Assembly: GCF_033115175.1 (NCBI RefSeq)
Contig: NC_084827.1
Location: 63,301,201-63,365,200, forward strand
Origin: Lepus europaeus
Taxonomy: Eukaryota > Chordata > Mammalia > Lagomorpha > Leporidae
Reading direction: 5' to 3'
DNA length: 64,000 bases
This document shows positions 1 through 11,472 of the stretch, piece by piece. Both the position numbers and the translations under genes were made by a program. The notes below the pieces were generated by a model, which had not been told where the DNA came from, did no database searches, and saw only the letters and a program-made list of their open reading frames with translations. Within the stretch, counting starts at the first letter, position 1. Each line of letters begins with the position of its first letter.

Positions 1-232
1 AATGTGCCTGGGAAAGCAGTGGAAGGTGACCCAAGTCCTTGGGCCCTTGCACCTATATGGGAGACCAGGTAGAAGCTCTAGGCTCCTGGCTTCAGATGGC
101 CCAGCTCCAGCCGTTGTGGCCATTTGTAAAGTGAACAAGTGGAAGGAAGACCTCTGTCTCTCTAACTCTGCCTCTGCCTCTCTGTAACTCTTCCTTTCAA
201 ATACATAAATAAGTCTTTTTTTTTTTAAAAAA
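1..232 (+). repeat. C-type SINE, 5' end outside window
   Basis: The first bases are the middle of a lagomorph tRNA-derived SINE (GGGAAAGCAGTGGAAG block, then TGGGAGACC). It continues through the CT-rich part to an AAATACATAAATAAGTC tail. The tRNA-like head lies outside the window. Confidence 0.85.
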
Positions 233-296
233 AAGTAATATCTGAAGTGATTACACTATGAATGGTTTAAACATTTAAGAATTTTTAAATTATGAT

Positions 297-600
297 TTTA
301 ATGTATTTATTTTCATTTTTTGAGAGAGAGAGAGAGAGAATGTTCACTTCCCTAAAACATGCCTACAACAGCCAGGGTTGGGCCAGGCCAAAGCCAGGAG
401 CCTAGAACTCAATCCAGATCTCCCACATGGGTGGCAGGGACCCAAGCATTTGAACCATCATCTGCTGCCTCCCAGTGTGCCCATTAGCAGGACGCTGGAT
501 CAGAAGCAGCGCAGCCAGCACTCAATCCCAGGTACTCCCAAATGGCATGCAGATGTCCTAAGTGGCATCTTAACTACCGCGCCAAATACCCATCCCAGGA
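297..600 (-). repeat. Old C-type SINE
   Basis: Reads TTTATTTTCATTTTTTGAGAGAG at the left (reverse-complemented tail and CT tract), then GGGCCAGGCCAAAGCCAGG. It ends in a degraded tRNA-like head near 600. Its divergence marks it as older than most copies here. Confidence 0.75.
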
Positions 601-881
601 AATCGTTTTTTAGTATCCCAAAAATATTTCCCAAATTCTCAATGAAGTCCCTCATGCCATTGACAGACAAATGAAGTTCCAGCTGCAATCATACCAGTTA
701 ACATAAAGTATCAGTTAGTATTTATGTCAAACTAACCCAGAAAACTATGAGACCTGGTAATAAATTGCTGTTTTAAACCACTAATTTTGGATTTAGGTTA
801 GGATGCAGCAATAGATAATCTGAGTAACCATGAGCAGTCCCAGGTCATGAGATTGATCTAGTGGTACATTGTTTGCATTTT

Positions 882-1222
882 TTAAAGATTTATGTATTTA
901 TGTATTTGAAAGGCAGAGTTTACTGAAAGAGAAAGAGAGAGAGAGAGAGACAGAGAGACAGAGAGAGAGAGAAAGTGAGAGAGAGCTCTTCCATCCACTG
1001 GTTCACTCCCAAATGGCTGCAGTGGCCAGAGCTGAGCCAATCTGAAGCCAGGAGCCAGGAACTTCTTTTGGGGCTCCCAAGTGGGTGCAGGGCCTTGGAT
1101 CATCTTCAATTGCTCTCCCAGGCACATTAACAGGGAGCTGGATTGGAATTTGGGCAGCTGGGGCTCAAGCTGTCACCCATATGGAATGCTGACATTATAC
1201 CTTAAACCACAATGCCAGCCCC
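882..1222 (-). repeat. C-type SINE
   Basis: Full-length minus copy from AAAGATTTATGTATTT to CACAATGCCAGCCCC. A long GA run at 927-985 comes from its CT tract. Confidence 0.85.
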
Positions 1223-1248
1223 AATTATCTGTATTTAAAAAATAAATG

Positions 1249-1308
1249 AGGAGCAGACATTTGGCCTACTGGCTAGGCCACCAGTTAAGATGTCACATCA
1301 CACCATTT
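1249..1308 (+). repeat. SINE head fragment
   Basis: About 60 bp resembling the tRNA-like start of an older SINE variant (GAGCAGACATTTGGCCTA). It stops at the edge of the L1 fragment that follows. Confidence 0.5.
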
Positions 1309-1851
1309 GTTGAAGAGACTGTCCTTGTTCCAAGGATTGGTTTTAGCTCCTTTGTAAAAGAGTAGTTGGTTGTAGATACATGGATTGATTTCTGGCATTT
1401 CTATTCTGTTCCACTGGTCTGTCCATCTGTTTTTGTACCAGTAGCAGGCTGTTTTGATTGTGACTACCTTGTAGTATGTCTTGAAATCTAGTATTGTGAT
1501 GCCTCCAGCTTTGTTTATGTTGTATAAGATTGCTTTAGCTATTTAGGGTCTCTTGTGTTTCCATATGCATTTTAGTATCATTTTTTCTAGATCTGCAAGG
1601 AATGTCTGGCATTTTGATTGGGATTGCATTGAATCTGTAAATTGCTTTTAATAGTATAGACATTTTGATTATATTAATTCTTCAAATCCATGAACATGGA
1701 AGATTTTTCCATTTTTTTTGTCTTCTTCTATGTCTTTCTTCAATGTTTTGTGATTCTCATCATAGAGATCTTTGACTTCCTTGGTTAAATTTATTCCAAG
1801 GTATTTATTTTTTTGTAGTTATTGTGAGTGGGATTGATCTTAGAAGTTCTT

Positions 1852-2214
1852 GGCCGGTGCCATGGCTCAACAGGCTAATCCTCTGCTTTGCGGCGCTGGA
1901 ACACCAGGTTCTAGTCCCAGTTGGGGCACCGGATTCTGTCCCGGTTGCCCCTCTTCCAGGCCAGCTCTCTGCTATGGCTCAGGAGTGCAGTGGAGGATGG
2001 CCCAAGTGCTTGGGCCCTGCACCCCATGGGAGACCAGGAGAAGCACCTGGCTCCTGCCTTCGGATCAGCGCGGTGCGCCAGCTGCAGCACACCGGCCGCA
2101 GCGGCCATTGGAGAGTGAACCAATGGCGAAGGAAGACCTTTCTCTCTGTCTCTCTCTCACTGTCCACTCTGCCTGTCAAAAACAAAACAAACAAACAAAA
2201 CAAAACAAAAAAAG
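1852..2214 (+). repeat. Young C-type SINE (OcuSINEA-like) with TSD
   Basis: Starts GGCCGGTGCCATGGCTCA, has a tRNA-like B-box region near GGTTCTAGTCCC, and ends in an AC-interrupted A-tail. A 9-bp direct repeat GAAGTTCTT at 1843-1851 and 2215-2223 flanks it. It lies inside the L1 fragment. Confidence 0.9.
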
Positions 2215-2645
2215 GAAGTTCTTCCTCAGCCATGGCATTGTCTGAGGATACAAAAGCTATTTATTTTTGTGTATTGATTTTATATCCTGCCACTTTTCTG
2301 AACTCTTTTATGAATTCCAATAGTCTCTCAGTAGAGTCTTTCAAATCCTGTATATATAAAATCATGTTATCTGCGAATAGGGATAGTTTAGTTCCTCCTT
2401 TCCAATTTTTATCCCTTTGATTTCTTTTTCTTGCCTAATGGCTCTGGCTAAAATTTCCATATATAATAGCAATGGTGAGAGTGGTCCTCCTTATCTGGGT
2501 CCAGATCTTAGTGGGAATGCTTCCAACTTTTCCCGATTCAAGAAGATGTTGGCTGTGGGTTCATCATAAATTGCCTTAATTGTGTTGAGGAATGTTCCTT
2601 TTAAACCCAATTTGCTTAGAGTTTTCATCATGAAAGGGTGTTGTA

Positions 2646-3029
2646 TTTTTTTTTTTTTAATTTGTGGTGAGGAAACTTACGAGATCCACCTTCTTTTTTT
2701 TTTTTTTTTTTTTTTTGACAGGCAGAGTGGATAGCGAGAGAGAGACAGAGAGAAAGGTCTTCCTTTTTGCTGTTGGTTCACCCTCCAATGGCTGCTGCGG
2801 CCGGCGCATCGCGCTGATCCGAAGGCAGGAGCCAGGTGCCTCTCCTGGTCTCCCATGCGGGTGCAGGGCCCAAGCACTTGGGCCATCCTCCACTGCACTC
2901 CCGGGCCATAGCAGAGAGCTGGCCTGGAAGAGGGGCAACTGGGATAGAATCCGGCACCCTGACTGGGACTAGAACCCGGTGTGCCGGCGCCGCAAGGCGG
3001 AGGATTAGCCTGTTAAGCCACGGCGCCGG
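2646..3029 (-). repeat. Young C-type SINE with 3'-transduced tail
   Basis: The SINE body is 2717-3029 with its A-tail as a T-run at 2694-2716. A further 35 bp of unrelated sequence (2659-2693) and a second T-run (2646-2658) follow before the target-site duplication TGAAAGGGTGTTGTATTTT. The two TSD copies are at about 2631-2649 and 3030-3048. The order SINE, A-tail, extra sequence, A-tail, all inside one TSD, is the signature of 3' transduction. Confidence 0.85.
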
Positions 3030-3349
3030 TGAAAGGGTGTTGTATTTTATCAAATATTTTTTCTGCATCTATTGAGAGAACCATATGGTTTTTGTTCTTC
3101 TGTTTGTTAATGTACCCCATTGATTGATTTGTAAATGTTGAACCATCCCTGCATACTAGGCTTATTTTACTGAACATAATCATGTATTTGACAATGAAGA
3201 ACATAAACAGAGTTATTAAATATACTTCTAAAATTCCTGGTACTTTAAAGAGCATTCACATAAGTAAAATTGTGAAGAATTTAGTTACTGGAAGCATTTA
3301 AGCATAGGTGGAATCTTTCTTCCATTTAGGGTGTTTCAGGATTTCTGTA

Positions 3350-3680
3350 GCACCGGTGTGGTGGTGTAGCAGGCAAAGCCGCCTGTGATGCTGTCATCCC
3401 ATAATGGTGCCGGCTGCTCCACTTCTGATCTACTAATGTGCATGAGAAAGCAGCAAAAGATGACCCAAATGCTTGGGCCCCTGCACCTAAATTGGAGACC
3501 CGGAGGAAAATACGGGCTCCTGGCTTCCGCCTGGCTCCCCCTGGCCATTGTGGCCACTGGAGGAATGAACCAGCAGATGGAAGAACTATCTCTCTGTCTC
3601 TCTCTCTCTGTCTCTCTCTCTCTCCATCTCTTTCCATGTAACTATAACTCTAAAATAAATAAATAATTTTTTTTAAAAAA
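3350..3680 (+). repeat. C-type SINE
   Basis: Plus copy starting near CACCGGTGTGGTGGTGTA. It runs through a CT-dinucleotide tract at about 3588-3635 to an AAATAAATAAATAA tail. Confidence 0.85.
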
Positions 3681-3769
3681 AAGAAAGTACCAAAAAAAAA
3701 AAAAGATGCCTAAATCCTATGGGAGGACTTTGGTTCAAGACCTGGCTCCAGCTTCTGACTCCAGCTTGA

Positions 3770-4100
3770 AGATCTGAATAGCACTAGAAGGTGGAGGAAA
3801 GGCAAATTTACCATCTCTGCTTGAGCCACAGCATCCCCCTTCTCCTGCCCTCTTCTCCTGCTTGAAGTTTCAGGCCCAGTCTTGGACTGGGATTCACACC
3901 CCTGGCTTTCTGCAGGCCTTTAGGTGTGCACTGGGTCTACACCAATGACTTTCCTGGCTCCATCTTGCAGGTGGAAGACAGTGGGACTCCTCAGCCTCGA
4001 TCATCACATGAGCCACTTCCATAATTAAGCTATTATTGCATATTTATGTATTTCCCTCTGTGCTGTTGCTCTGGAGAACCTTAACTAACACAACTATGCA
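3770..4100 (+). mobile_element. MaLR-type LTR fragment (MLT1-like)
   Basis: The right half resembles an old mammalian MaLR LTR in sense orientation. Landmarks are CTCAGCCTCGATCATCACAT and CTCTGGAGAACCTTAACTAA. Named by recognition only; the subfamily is uncertain. Confidence 0.55.
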
Positions 4101-4284
4101 CTGCATTGTGGAGCAAATTTATCAATGTGGATGATACTCAAAAGCTTTGAAAATACTGCTCTCAGGTATTTACCTAGCAGTGGGCTTGCTTGGCCAAAGG
4201 GTACCTGTGTATTAAAACTCACAAGATAATGAGAGATTGCTCTCCAAAGAGTTTACACCAAGATACACTATTGCTAGTAAGATA

Positions 4285-4878
4285 CTGTCTCTGGGACAGG
4301 TGTGTAGCCTGGCAGTTAAGACCCCAGGATGAGATACTTCCACTCCATTTCAGAGTGCTTGGGTTCAAGTCCTAACTTTGGCTTTTTTTATTGAAGATTT
4401 ATTTATTTGAAAGACAGATTTGCAGAGAGAGGTAGAGACAGAGAGAAAGTTCTTCCATCCTCTGGTTTACTCCCCAGATGGCCGCAGTGGCCAGAGCTGT
4501 GCTGATCCAAAGCTAGGAGCCAGGAGCTTCCTCCCAGTCTCCCACATGGGTGCAGGGGCCCAAGGACTTGCGCCATCCTCCACCACCTTCCCAGGCCACA
4601 GCAAAGAGCTGGATTGGAAGAGGAGCAGCCGGGACTAGAACCGGCGCCTGTATGGGATGCTGGTGCTTCATGCCAGGGCCCCAACCCGCTGTGCCACAGC
4701 GCTGGCCTCAGCTTTGGCTTTTGATTCCAGTTTTATGCTGTTGTGTATCCAATGATGGTTCAAATTATTGGGTTCCTGCCACCTGCTTAAATATTGGGAG
4801 TCCTGGATGGGATTCCCAGCTTGAGGCTTCAAACAGGGCCATTATGGGCATTTGGGGAGTGAACCAGCAGATGGGAGT

Positions 4879-4913
<35 letters not shown>

Positions 4914-4960
4914 CTCTAGCCCTCTCTGTTTCCCTGCCTCTCAAAATACATTGATTCTTA
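4285..4960 (+). repeat. Old SINE split by a nested SINE
   Basis: Two halves of one degraded plus-strand SINE (4285-4386 and 4712-4960) are separated by a minus-strand SINE. The right half ends in a pure CT run at 4881-4910. Confidence 0.75.
4387..4711 (-). repeat. C-type SINE nested in an older SINE
   Basis: Complete minus copy flanked by an 11-bp target-site duplication CTTTGGCTTTT (4376-4386 and 4712-4722). It belongs to a variant with GGAAGAGGAGCAG in the head, unlike the GGAAGTGGAGCAG type common elsewhere here. Confidence 0.88.
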
Positions 4961-4969
4961 AAGAGTGGG

Positions 4970-5320
4970 ACAGGCTTTGTGGAGCAGAGAGTTAAGCCAT
5001 GAATTCCGATGCCCAACTACCATGTCAAAATGCCTGTCGAGTCCCTGCTGCACTGCTTCCCATCCAACCTCTTGCTAATGAACCTGGGAGGCAGTGGATC
5101 ATGGTTCAGGTGCTTGGGCCCCTGCTACTCATGTGAGAGACCCAGATAGAGTACTGGGCTCTTGGGTTTGGCCTAGCCCAGCCCAGACTGTTGTGGGGCA
5201 TCTGGGGAGGAAACCAGTGGATGGAAGATCTCTCTCTGTGTCTCTGTCTTTCCTCTCTCACTGTTTCTCTGCCATTCAAGTAGATGAAAATAAATTTCAA
5301 AAACATAAAAAGTAGTAAAT
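4970..5320 (+). repeat. C-type SINE
   Basis: Plus copy from GGGACAGGCTTTGTGGAG to an A-rich end near AAATAAATAAAAAG. The head is diverged. Confidence 0.75.
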
Positions 5321-5377
5321 AAATAAAAAGACATGAGCTCCAATAACTCACATATTTGTCATACTATGAACTCTTTT

Positions 5378-6083
5378 AAAAAAAGATTTATTTATTTATT
5401 TGAGGGGCAGAGTTACAGAGAGAGAAGGAGAGACACAGAGGGAGGTCTTCCATCTGCTGGTTCACTCCCAAAATGGCCGCAACAGCTGGAGCTGGGGTGA
5501 TCTAAAGCCAGGAGCTTCTTCCGGGTCTTCCATATGGGTGCAGGGGCCCAGGCACTTGGGCCATCTTCTCCTGCTTTCCCAGGTTTCAGCAGGGAGCTGC
5601 ATCAAAAGTGGAGCAGCTAGGGGGTCATCACTGTGGTGTGCGGATATAGCTGCTGCCTGCAGTGCCAGCGTCCCATATGGGTGCCAGTTCATGCCCTGGC
5701 TGCTCCACTTCTGATCCAACTCTCTGCTAGAATGCCTGGGAAAGCAGCAGAAGATGAACCAAGTCCTTGGGACCCTGCACCCAAGTGGGAGATGAGAAAG
5801 AGGCTGCTGGCTCCTGGCTCAGATTGGCTCAGCTCTGGCTGTTGCAGCCATTTGGGGAGTGAACTAGTCAGTGGATGGAAGATCTCTCTATCTATCTCTA
5901 TCTCTATCTCTATCTCTATCTCTATCTCTTTCTCTGCCTCTGTCTCTCTGTAACTCTGCTTTTCAAATAAATAAAAAAAGAAAAAGAAAAAAGAAGTGGA
6001 GCAGCTGGGACTTGAACGGGCACCCATATGGGATGCCAGTGCTGCAGATGGAGGCCAAGCCTACTACACCACAGCACGGGCCC
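5378..6083 (-). repeat. C-type SINE split by an opposite SINE
   Basis: The body 5378-5618 and the tRNA-like head 5994-6083 (ending CACAGCACGGGCCCC) belong to one minus copy. A plus-strand SINE landed in the GGAGCAGCT segment. Confidence 0.85.
5619..5993 (+). repeat. C-type SINE nested in an opposite SINE, with a TATCTC microsatellite
   Basis: Flanked by a 13-bp duplication AAGTGGAGCAGCT (5606-5618 and 5994-6006). Its CT tract has expanded into a hexamer array (TATCTC) at about 5887-5930. Confidence 0.88.
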
Positions 6084-6199
6084 CTTCCTATGAACTTTTT
6101 GATTCTTATCAATCGGATGGCAAGATTGAAATTGCAACTTCAATCTTTCTAGGATCTTTGTCTTGAAGTAGAATAACTGGTTTAAAGAGTCTGAATTAT

Positions 6200-6492
6200 A
6201 GGGTGGGCATTTAGTATAGCAGTAAGATGCTGCCTGGGGCACCTGCATCCAATGGCACAGTGTCTGGGTTGGAGCCCTAGCTCTGCTCGCGATTCCAGCG
6301 TTCCTGCTAACCTGCACCCGGACACACACAGAGTGATGGCTCGAGTAGCTGAGGCCCTGCCACCCACGTGGGAGACCCTGGCTGAGTTCACTGCTCCTGG
6401 CCTGGGGCTGCTGCTGTGGATCTTTTGGGAATGAAACAGTAGATAAGTGATCCCTGTCTATCTCTGTCTCCCTGCCTTTCTAATTAAAAAAT
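6200..6492 (+). repeat. Old C-type SINE
   Basis: Diverged plus copy with head GGTGGGCATTTAGTATAG and a short A-tail at TTAAAAAATG. Confidence 0.7.
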
Positions 6493-7310
6493 GTGAAATA
6501 ACGAAATGAAATATCTTAGTAACTACATTAAAAATTTTAAGAAATAAAAATAAAAGAATAGAAACTATTTTAAAGCTCTTGGTATCATCAAATTTTTCTC
6601 TATATTTATAGATGTACAAGTAGTGTAAGCCCCAGTCACCTCATCAAATCCTTGCATATATTGAGTATCTCCTTTAAAATCTTTTAAAATGTTATAATTA
6701 AAAGATCTCATTTTTTCTAATTTGCATCTGTTAGACTCCAGGACAGAGGTGGGAGGGGGTGGGTGTTTGGACTCTTGCATCCTGGCTGTCTCCCTCTGCA
6801 AAGCCTTTTGAAGGCAAAAGATAAAGCATTTTTGGAGAGAGAATCTTCCATCATCCTGGAGAACAAGGTAACTTTACCATCAATTCATTGGGCATTTTGA
6901 GATGGTCAAGAATGAGAGAAAGCAACTGGGGAGGGGGCTGTGGTTTTAACATGGGAGAGGAAGAACATGCTTTTGTCCTTCCTCAGACTCCTGTGGTGTC
7001 TGGCAACCAGCGAGTAGCAGAGAAAGTGGAAGCAGCAGTAGAGGAGCCATGGGAACTGGCCAGGGAGGGTGCTGGACTTTCATGTGAGTGGTTACATAGA
7101 CAGGCAAACACGCAACCCGAGCAGGTGTGCTGGGGCGGGCAGGCTGGTGAGAAACAGGCTGTAAACAGGGACATTACTGCAAGGCTGCCTGTGTCACAGC
7201 TATGCCATCGCATTTCCTCATTCTTGTGCACAGGGGTGGGTTCATGATTTCAGTGGACAAAAACCAGCCGCTCTCCAAAGCTTTCTGAAGCAAGCCAAGG
7301 CTATTTTCCT
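6493..7310. other. Intergenic, no recognised feature
   Basis: AT-rich to 6720, then more balanced sequence. Only short open frames with no family resemblance are present. Confidence 0.5.
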
Positions 7311-7786
7311 AGTTTATTTCCTGGTGCTGTAAGACAATACCTGCAGCTGGGAATTTACAAGGAAAGAAGTTTGATGTAGCTCATGGTTCTGGAGGCTGGG
7401 CAGTGCAATGGCCTAGTGCTGCCGAGCACCTTGTGCTGCTTCAAATCCTAGCCAGAGCAGAAGGGCAGGTGCATAAGTATGGAAGAGACGAAAAGCTGCA
7501 GACTGGGGCCAGCAGGGAAGAGGTCACTTCCCTGTAGGAAGTACAAGTGTAGGGATGCCTACATCCTGTATCAGAGTGCCTGGGTTCTAGTCCTGGCTCT
7601 GCTGGGGATTCCTGCTTCGTGCTAAAACATACCCTGGGTGGCAGGGGTGATGGCTCAAATGGTTGGGTTTCTGCTACTGATGTAGAAGATCTGGAAGGAA
7701 TTCCTCATTTCTGACTCCGTGTCCACCTTGGCTGCCAGGAGCCTTTGGGGAGTGACCATTGTGGACAGAAGATCTCTGTCAGTAGG

Positions 7787-7827
<41 letters not shown>

Positions 7828-8082
7828 AGGTGTGTGTGCGCCTTTCAAATAAATGGATACACACACATTTAAAGAAAGCCACTAGGCACAGATTTGCTTT
7901 ATAACAACTCCCTCTCAGAGTAACTAATCCAGTCCCAAGGCTTGCTCCCCAGGAAGGCACTAATCCTTCTTAAGGATGTAATCGCTTCTTAAAGGGCCCA
8001 TCACCTTTCAAGACGTTACCATAGGAAACAAGTTTCAACATGAGCAGTTGGTAGGGACAGAACACATCCCAACTATAGCAGC
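7311..8082 (-). mobile_element. MaLR-type LTR fragment, interrupted
   Basis: The outer parts (7311-7540 and 7870-8082) resemble an antisense MaLR LTR, with TCATGGTTCTGGAGGCTGG on the left and CACCTTTCAAGACGTTACC on the right. A SINE splits it. The subfamily is not certain. Confidence 0.55.
7545..7862 (+). repeat. C-type SINE with CT/GT microsatellite
   Basis: Diverged plus copy. Its CT tract (7788-7814) runs directly into a GT tract (7814-7840), before CCTTTCAAATAAATGG. Confidence 0.75.
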
Positions 8083-8607
8083 TTCTCAGTAGATGTTAAA
8101 GGCAAAATGAAGCCTGATTTAGAAATACGAACTTTTTTTTTCCATCCAAAAGAAGCAGGTTCAGATTCAAAAGCGGAAGCAGCAAAGGTGCAGCCAGCAG
8201 GTTGGAAGGGCTGCCTAGCCCTGGCTTGGAAGTGGCATTGGCTCGCTCCACGCCCTATTCTCACAAGGACTGTGTGTCTTTTGGGAATGGGACTTAGGTG
8301 CTGGTGGAGATCCTTGGACTGCCAGAGTCCTATGGCCCAACCATAAGTGCTACCTCTGCTACTCTTATACATATAAAATAATCCCTTGAGATACTGCAGG
8401 AAAAAACACAAATGAATGGAGTAAAGAAGGAAATAGGGTCAGCTGTAATCCACTTAGGAAAAGTGCCAGAAGCAAAAATGCGAGTGAGTTTCCATTAGTT
8501 TTTGTTATCGGAAGATGTGCCTTCCAAATTATGGGAGGTACAATAAGAGATGTGGCATTTTACTTCTTTTTCCATTTGACATTTTTTTCTTTAACCACAA
8601 GACTGTA
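8083..8607. other. Intergenic, no recognised feature
   Basis: Single-copy-looking sequence. The open frames on either strand lack family resemblance and appear to be chance. Confidence 0.5.
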
Positions 8608-8866
8608 TCACTTTCAGTTTATTTACTTATTTAAAAAGCAGAGAGAGAGAGAGAGCACTCTTATCTGCTGGTTTACTCTCCAGATGCCTGCAACAGCTGG
8701 GGCTCAGCCTGGCTAAAGGGACCCTCATACTTGAGCCATTATCTGCTGCCTCCTAGGGTGGACATTAGCAGGGAGCTGGAGCCAGATTTGAGCTTTAATC
8801 CCAGGTACTCTGATACACTCATCCCAAACAGAGTCTTACCTGCTGTGCCAAACACCCTTCCCATTT
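8608..8866 (-). repeat. Old C-type SINE
   Basis: Minus copy with a short GA tract (8639-8656) and a decayed head ending near CTGTGCCAAACACCC. Confidence 0.7.
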
Positions 8867-9423
8867 TCTTGTATCAATGAAGACAGCTGTACTAGTAATT
8901 GGGACAAATGAGGGGGTAAGACTGTCTAGCAAGTAATTGAGTTTGACTGTGCCGAGGGCCCGCTGAGTCCTGGGGTGGCCTCTTAACCACCCGCTCTCAG
9001 TATCAAAACCAGAGGTCACATGTTCAGTTCGGGCAGATGCAGTGCTGAAAAGCAGGTGTCCTCGCCTGGAGTCTGTCTTCTCCTTTCCTCCTAAGCGTTT
9101 CTTGTCAACGAACTTGGACATGAAGCCCATTTTACTAAATTAGAAACTTACAAGGAAACAATCCCCACTCTAGCTCCTGGAACATCCCCTTAAACCAAAC
9201 TGGATGCAAGGACTACTTTTTCCTGTTTAAGTGGTACACATTCATTAAAGAAAATTTGGAAAAGTAGGAAGAAAAAACCAAGTCATCCATAGCACCATTT
9301 CTCAAAGACAGTATGTTTTTTTTCTTAATACTTCAGATCCAAGCCCAGAAGATCCTTAAGACTAACACTGAAGATGTTCAGGCTCATAACTTTACTGAAA
9401 GACAGTCCAGAAACTTGGCCACG
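8867..9423. other. Intergenic, no recognised feature
   Basis: Contains one 103-codon minus frame (8819-9130) without a recognisable domain. I see no promoter or polyadenylation context for it. Confidence 0.5.
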
Positions 9424-9776
9424 GGGCCGGTGCTGTGGTGTAGTGTGTAAAGCCATTGCCCGTGATGCCCGCATCCCGTTTTGGGCTCCAGTTTGAGTCC
9501 CAGCTGCTCCACTTCCGATCCAAATCTCTGCTAACAGCTTGGGAAAGCAGTAGAAGGTGGCCCAAATCCTTGGGCCCCTGCAACCACACAAGAGACCCTG
9601 ATGAAGCTCCTGGCTCCTGGCTTTGGCCTGGCCCAGCCCCTGTCATTGTGGCTATTTGGGGGAATGAACCAGTGGATGGAAGATCTCTCTCTCATCCTCT
9701 CTCTGTAACTGGGCCTCTCAAATAATTAAATAAATTTTAAAACAAACAAATAAAAAAGAAAAAGAAAAAAAGGAAG
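9424..9776 (+). repeat. C-type SINE
   Basis: Well-preserved plus copy from GGGGCCGGTGCTGTGGTG to an A-rich tail ending in GGAAGGAAGGAAGG. Confidence 0.85.
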
Positions 9777-9888
9777 GAAGGAAGGAACTTGGACATTTCT
9801 ATTTGTCCAAGCTCATCCAGGAGTGGCAGAACCAGGAAGAATCCTAGGTGATCTCAGAATCTCTGAACCCTTCTACTGACTTTTTTGT

Positions 9889-9932
9889 TTTTAAGATTTA
9901 TTTATTTATTTGAAACACACACACACAGAGAA

Positions 9933-9969
<37 letters not shown>

Positions 9970-10170
9970 CGCATGAGAATCTCCCATCTGTTGGTTCACT
10001 CCCCAAATGACCACAACAGCCTTGACTTCTGGGTCTCTCCCACATGGGTGGCAGGAATGCAAGCAATTAGGCCTTTATCTGCTCTCTCCCAGGTGCATTA
10101 GCAGGGGGCTGGAGCAGAAGCAAGGAGCTGCTGGGACTCAGACCAGGCACTCTGGTACACTACCCCTGTT
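9889..10170 (-). repeat. Old C-type SINE with CA/GA tract
   Basis: Minus copy with T-rich left end, a short CA run and a GA tract (9927-9968). The head ends near ACTCTGGTACACTACCC. Confidence 0.75.
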
Positions 10171-10485
10171 CTCTTTCCCCAGGTTAAGACAGGGACTTTG
10201 CTGGCAGAATTGGGGGTTTTGAAGACCAATTGAACAACAGAATTTTCTAGATTTCTTTCCTTTTTAAATTTAGATATGCTTCACTTAAATAAAAGCAGAC
10301 AAATCTTAAGTGTTCAGACTGGTAACTTGTTACTTACTATGTACACATACTCATTATACGATCACTGCCAGATCCCAGGTGTCAAGGCTTGTCGGGAGAT
10401 CCTTTAAGTCTCTTCCCAGGTTGTACTCCTGACCGACCCCTAGAGCCCACAAGGACTTAAAAACATCTCAAAGTTTAGCAGTAGG
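10171..10485. other. Intergenic, no recognised feature
   Basis: About 315 bp of AT-rich sequence with no coding or repeat signature that I recognise. Confidence 0.45.
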
Positions 10486-10822
10486 GGTTGGTGCTGTTGG
10501 CACAGTTGGATAAGCCTCTGCTTGAGGCGCCCGCATCCCACGTGGGTACTGGTTTGTGTCCTGGCAGCTCCTCTCCTGATCCAGCTCTCTGTCATGGCCT
10601 GGGAAAGCAGTGGAAGATGGCTCAAGTCTTTGGGCCCCTGCACCCACTTGGGAGACCTGGAAGAACCTCCTAGATCCTGGCTTCGGATTGGCACAGCTCC
10701 AGCCATTGCAGCCATCTGGGGAAGTGAACTAGCAGATGGAACACCTCTGTCAATCTTTCCCTCCCTCTGTCTGTAAATCTGCCTCTGAAATAAACAAATA
10801 AACAAAATCTTTTTTAAAAGTT
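10486..10822 (+). repeat. C-type SINE
   Basis: Plus copy from GGGGTTGGTGCTGTTGGC to AAATAAACAAATAAAC. It is the last full SINE before the PLEKHB2 promoter. Confidence 0.85.
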
Positions 10823-11033
10823 TAATAGTAAAGATAAGTGACATTTCCTTTTTTCCTTCCGTTGTCTCTTTTAAAAAATTAATACTTTTCCTTTGAGAGT
10901 CATTTCGGATTTACAGAAAAGTCACAATGACAGCGTGTCCTTCACACAATTTCTCCTCCCTAGAGGCATCTTAACCGCCGCGGCACACCAAAGCCCGGAT
11001 GCTAACAACTTCTTTTTAGTTAGACATGAAGTC

Positions 11034-11120
11034 TGGGAGCAGGCATTTAGCCTAGTGGTCCAGACCCCTGTGTCCCACATCAAGCCATTGCGGACACCTT
11101 GGGGGTGAACCAGCAGATGG
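11034..11120 (+). repeat. SINE fragment abutting the inverted repeat
   Basis: Head (GGAGCAGGCATTTAGCCTAG) and the GTGAACCAGCAGATGG block of an old SINE, with the middle deleted. It ends exactly where the left arm of the promoter-flanking inverted repeat begins. Confidence 0.6.
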
Positions 11121-11300
11121 GAATTACCAGCCACCCCACCTCACCCCACCCCGAAGCTTCTGCCTCTTTCTTTTTCCACCTTTACCCTGAAACAACAGAA
11201 ATTTCGTATCCGCCTGTTTACGAAGCCTCTTCTATATGAACTTGCTCCGCACTGGAGATTTACGACTCAGGCGGAGGCGAAAACAGAAATCCCGGCCCCC
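11121..11300 (+). repeat. Inverted repeat, left arm (upstream of PLEKHB2 promoter)
   Basis: Bases 11176-11300 (125 bp) are the exact reverse complement of 12265-12389. The outer 11121-11175 matches 12390-12440 less well (gappy, roughly 80%). It includes TTTCGTATCCGCCTG and ends CCCGGCCCCC. The arms are separated by 964 bp that holds the CpG-island promoter and exon 1. Confidence 0.95.
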
Positions 11301-11472
11301 AGGGAGACCTATTTGGAGTTCCTCTCTCTCTCAAACAGGTAAAAAAAAAAAAATAAAACAAATATTTTAAAAAGCAAAGAAGGCTGAGCTTAACGTGTGC
11401 AAAGCTCGCGTCCTAACCAGAGGTCCCACGCCCCTCCCCCGGAGTGTCCCGAGTGCCCCGCCTCCCGCTCCC

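Larger units (their letters stand above)
1309..3185 (-). mobile_element. L1 ORF2 fragment, antisense, split by two SINEs
   Basis: Three blocks (1309-1842, 2224-2630, 3049-3185) read in antisense as the reverse-transcriptase and C-terminal part of a LINE-1 ORF2. Landmarks are the strings equivalent to TTGAATCTGTAAATTGC and CCACTGGTCTGTCCATCTG. Two young SINEs interrupt it in opposite orientations. The reading frame is broken, so it is a dead copy. Confidence 0.85.

Noticed and set aside
1824..2420. 198-codon plus-strand open frame
   Set aside because: It runs through an antisense L1 and a young SINE and encodes SINE-derived sequence. No gene signal.
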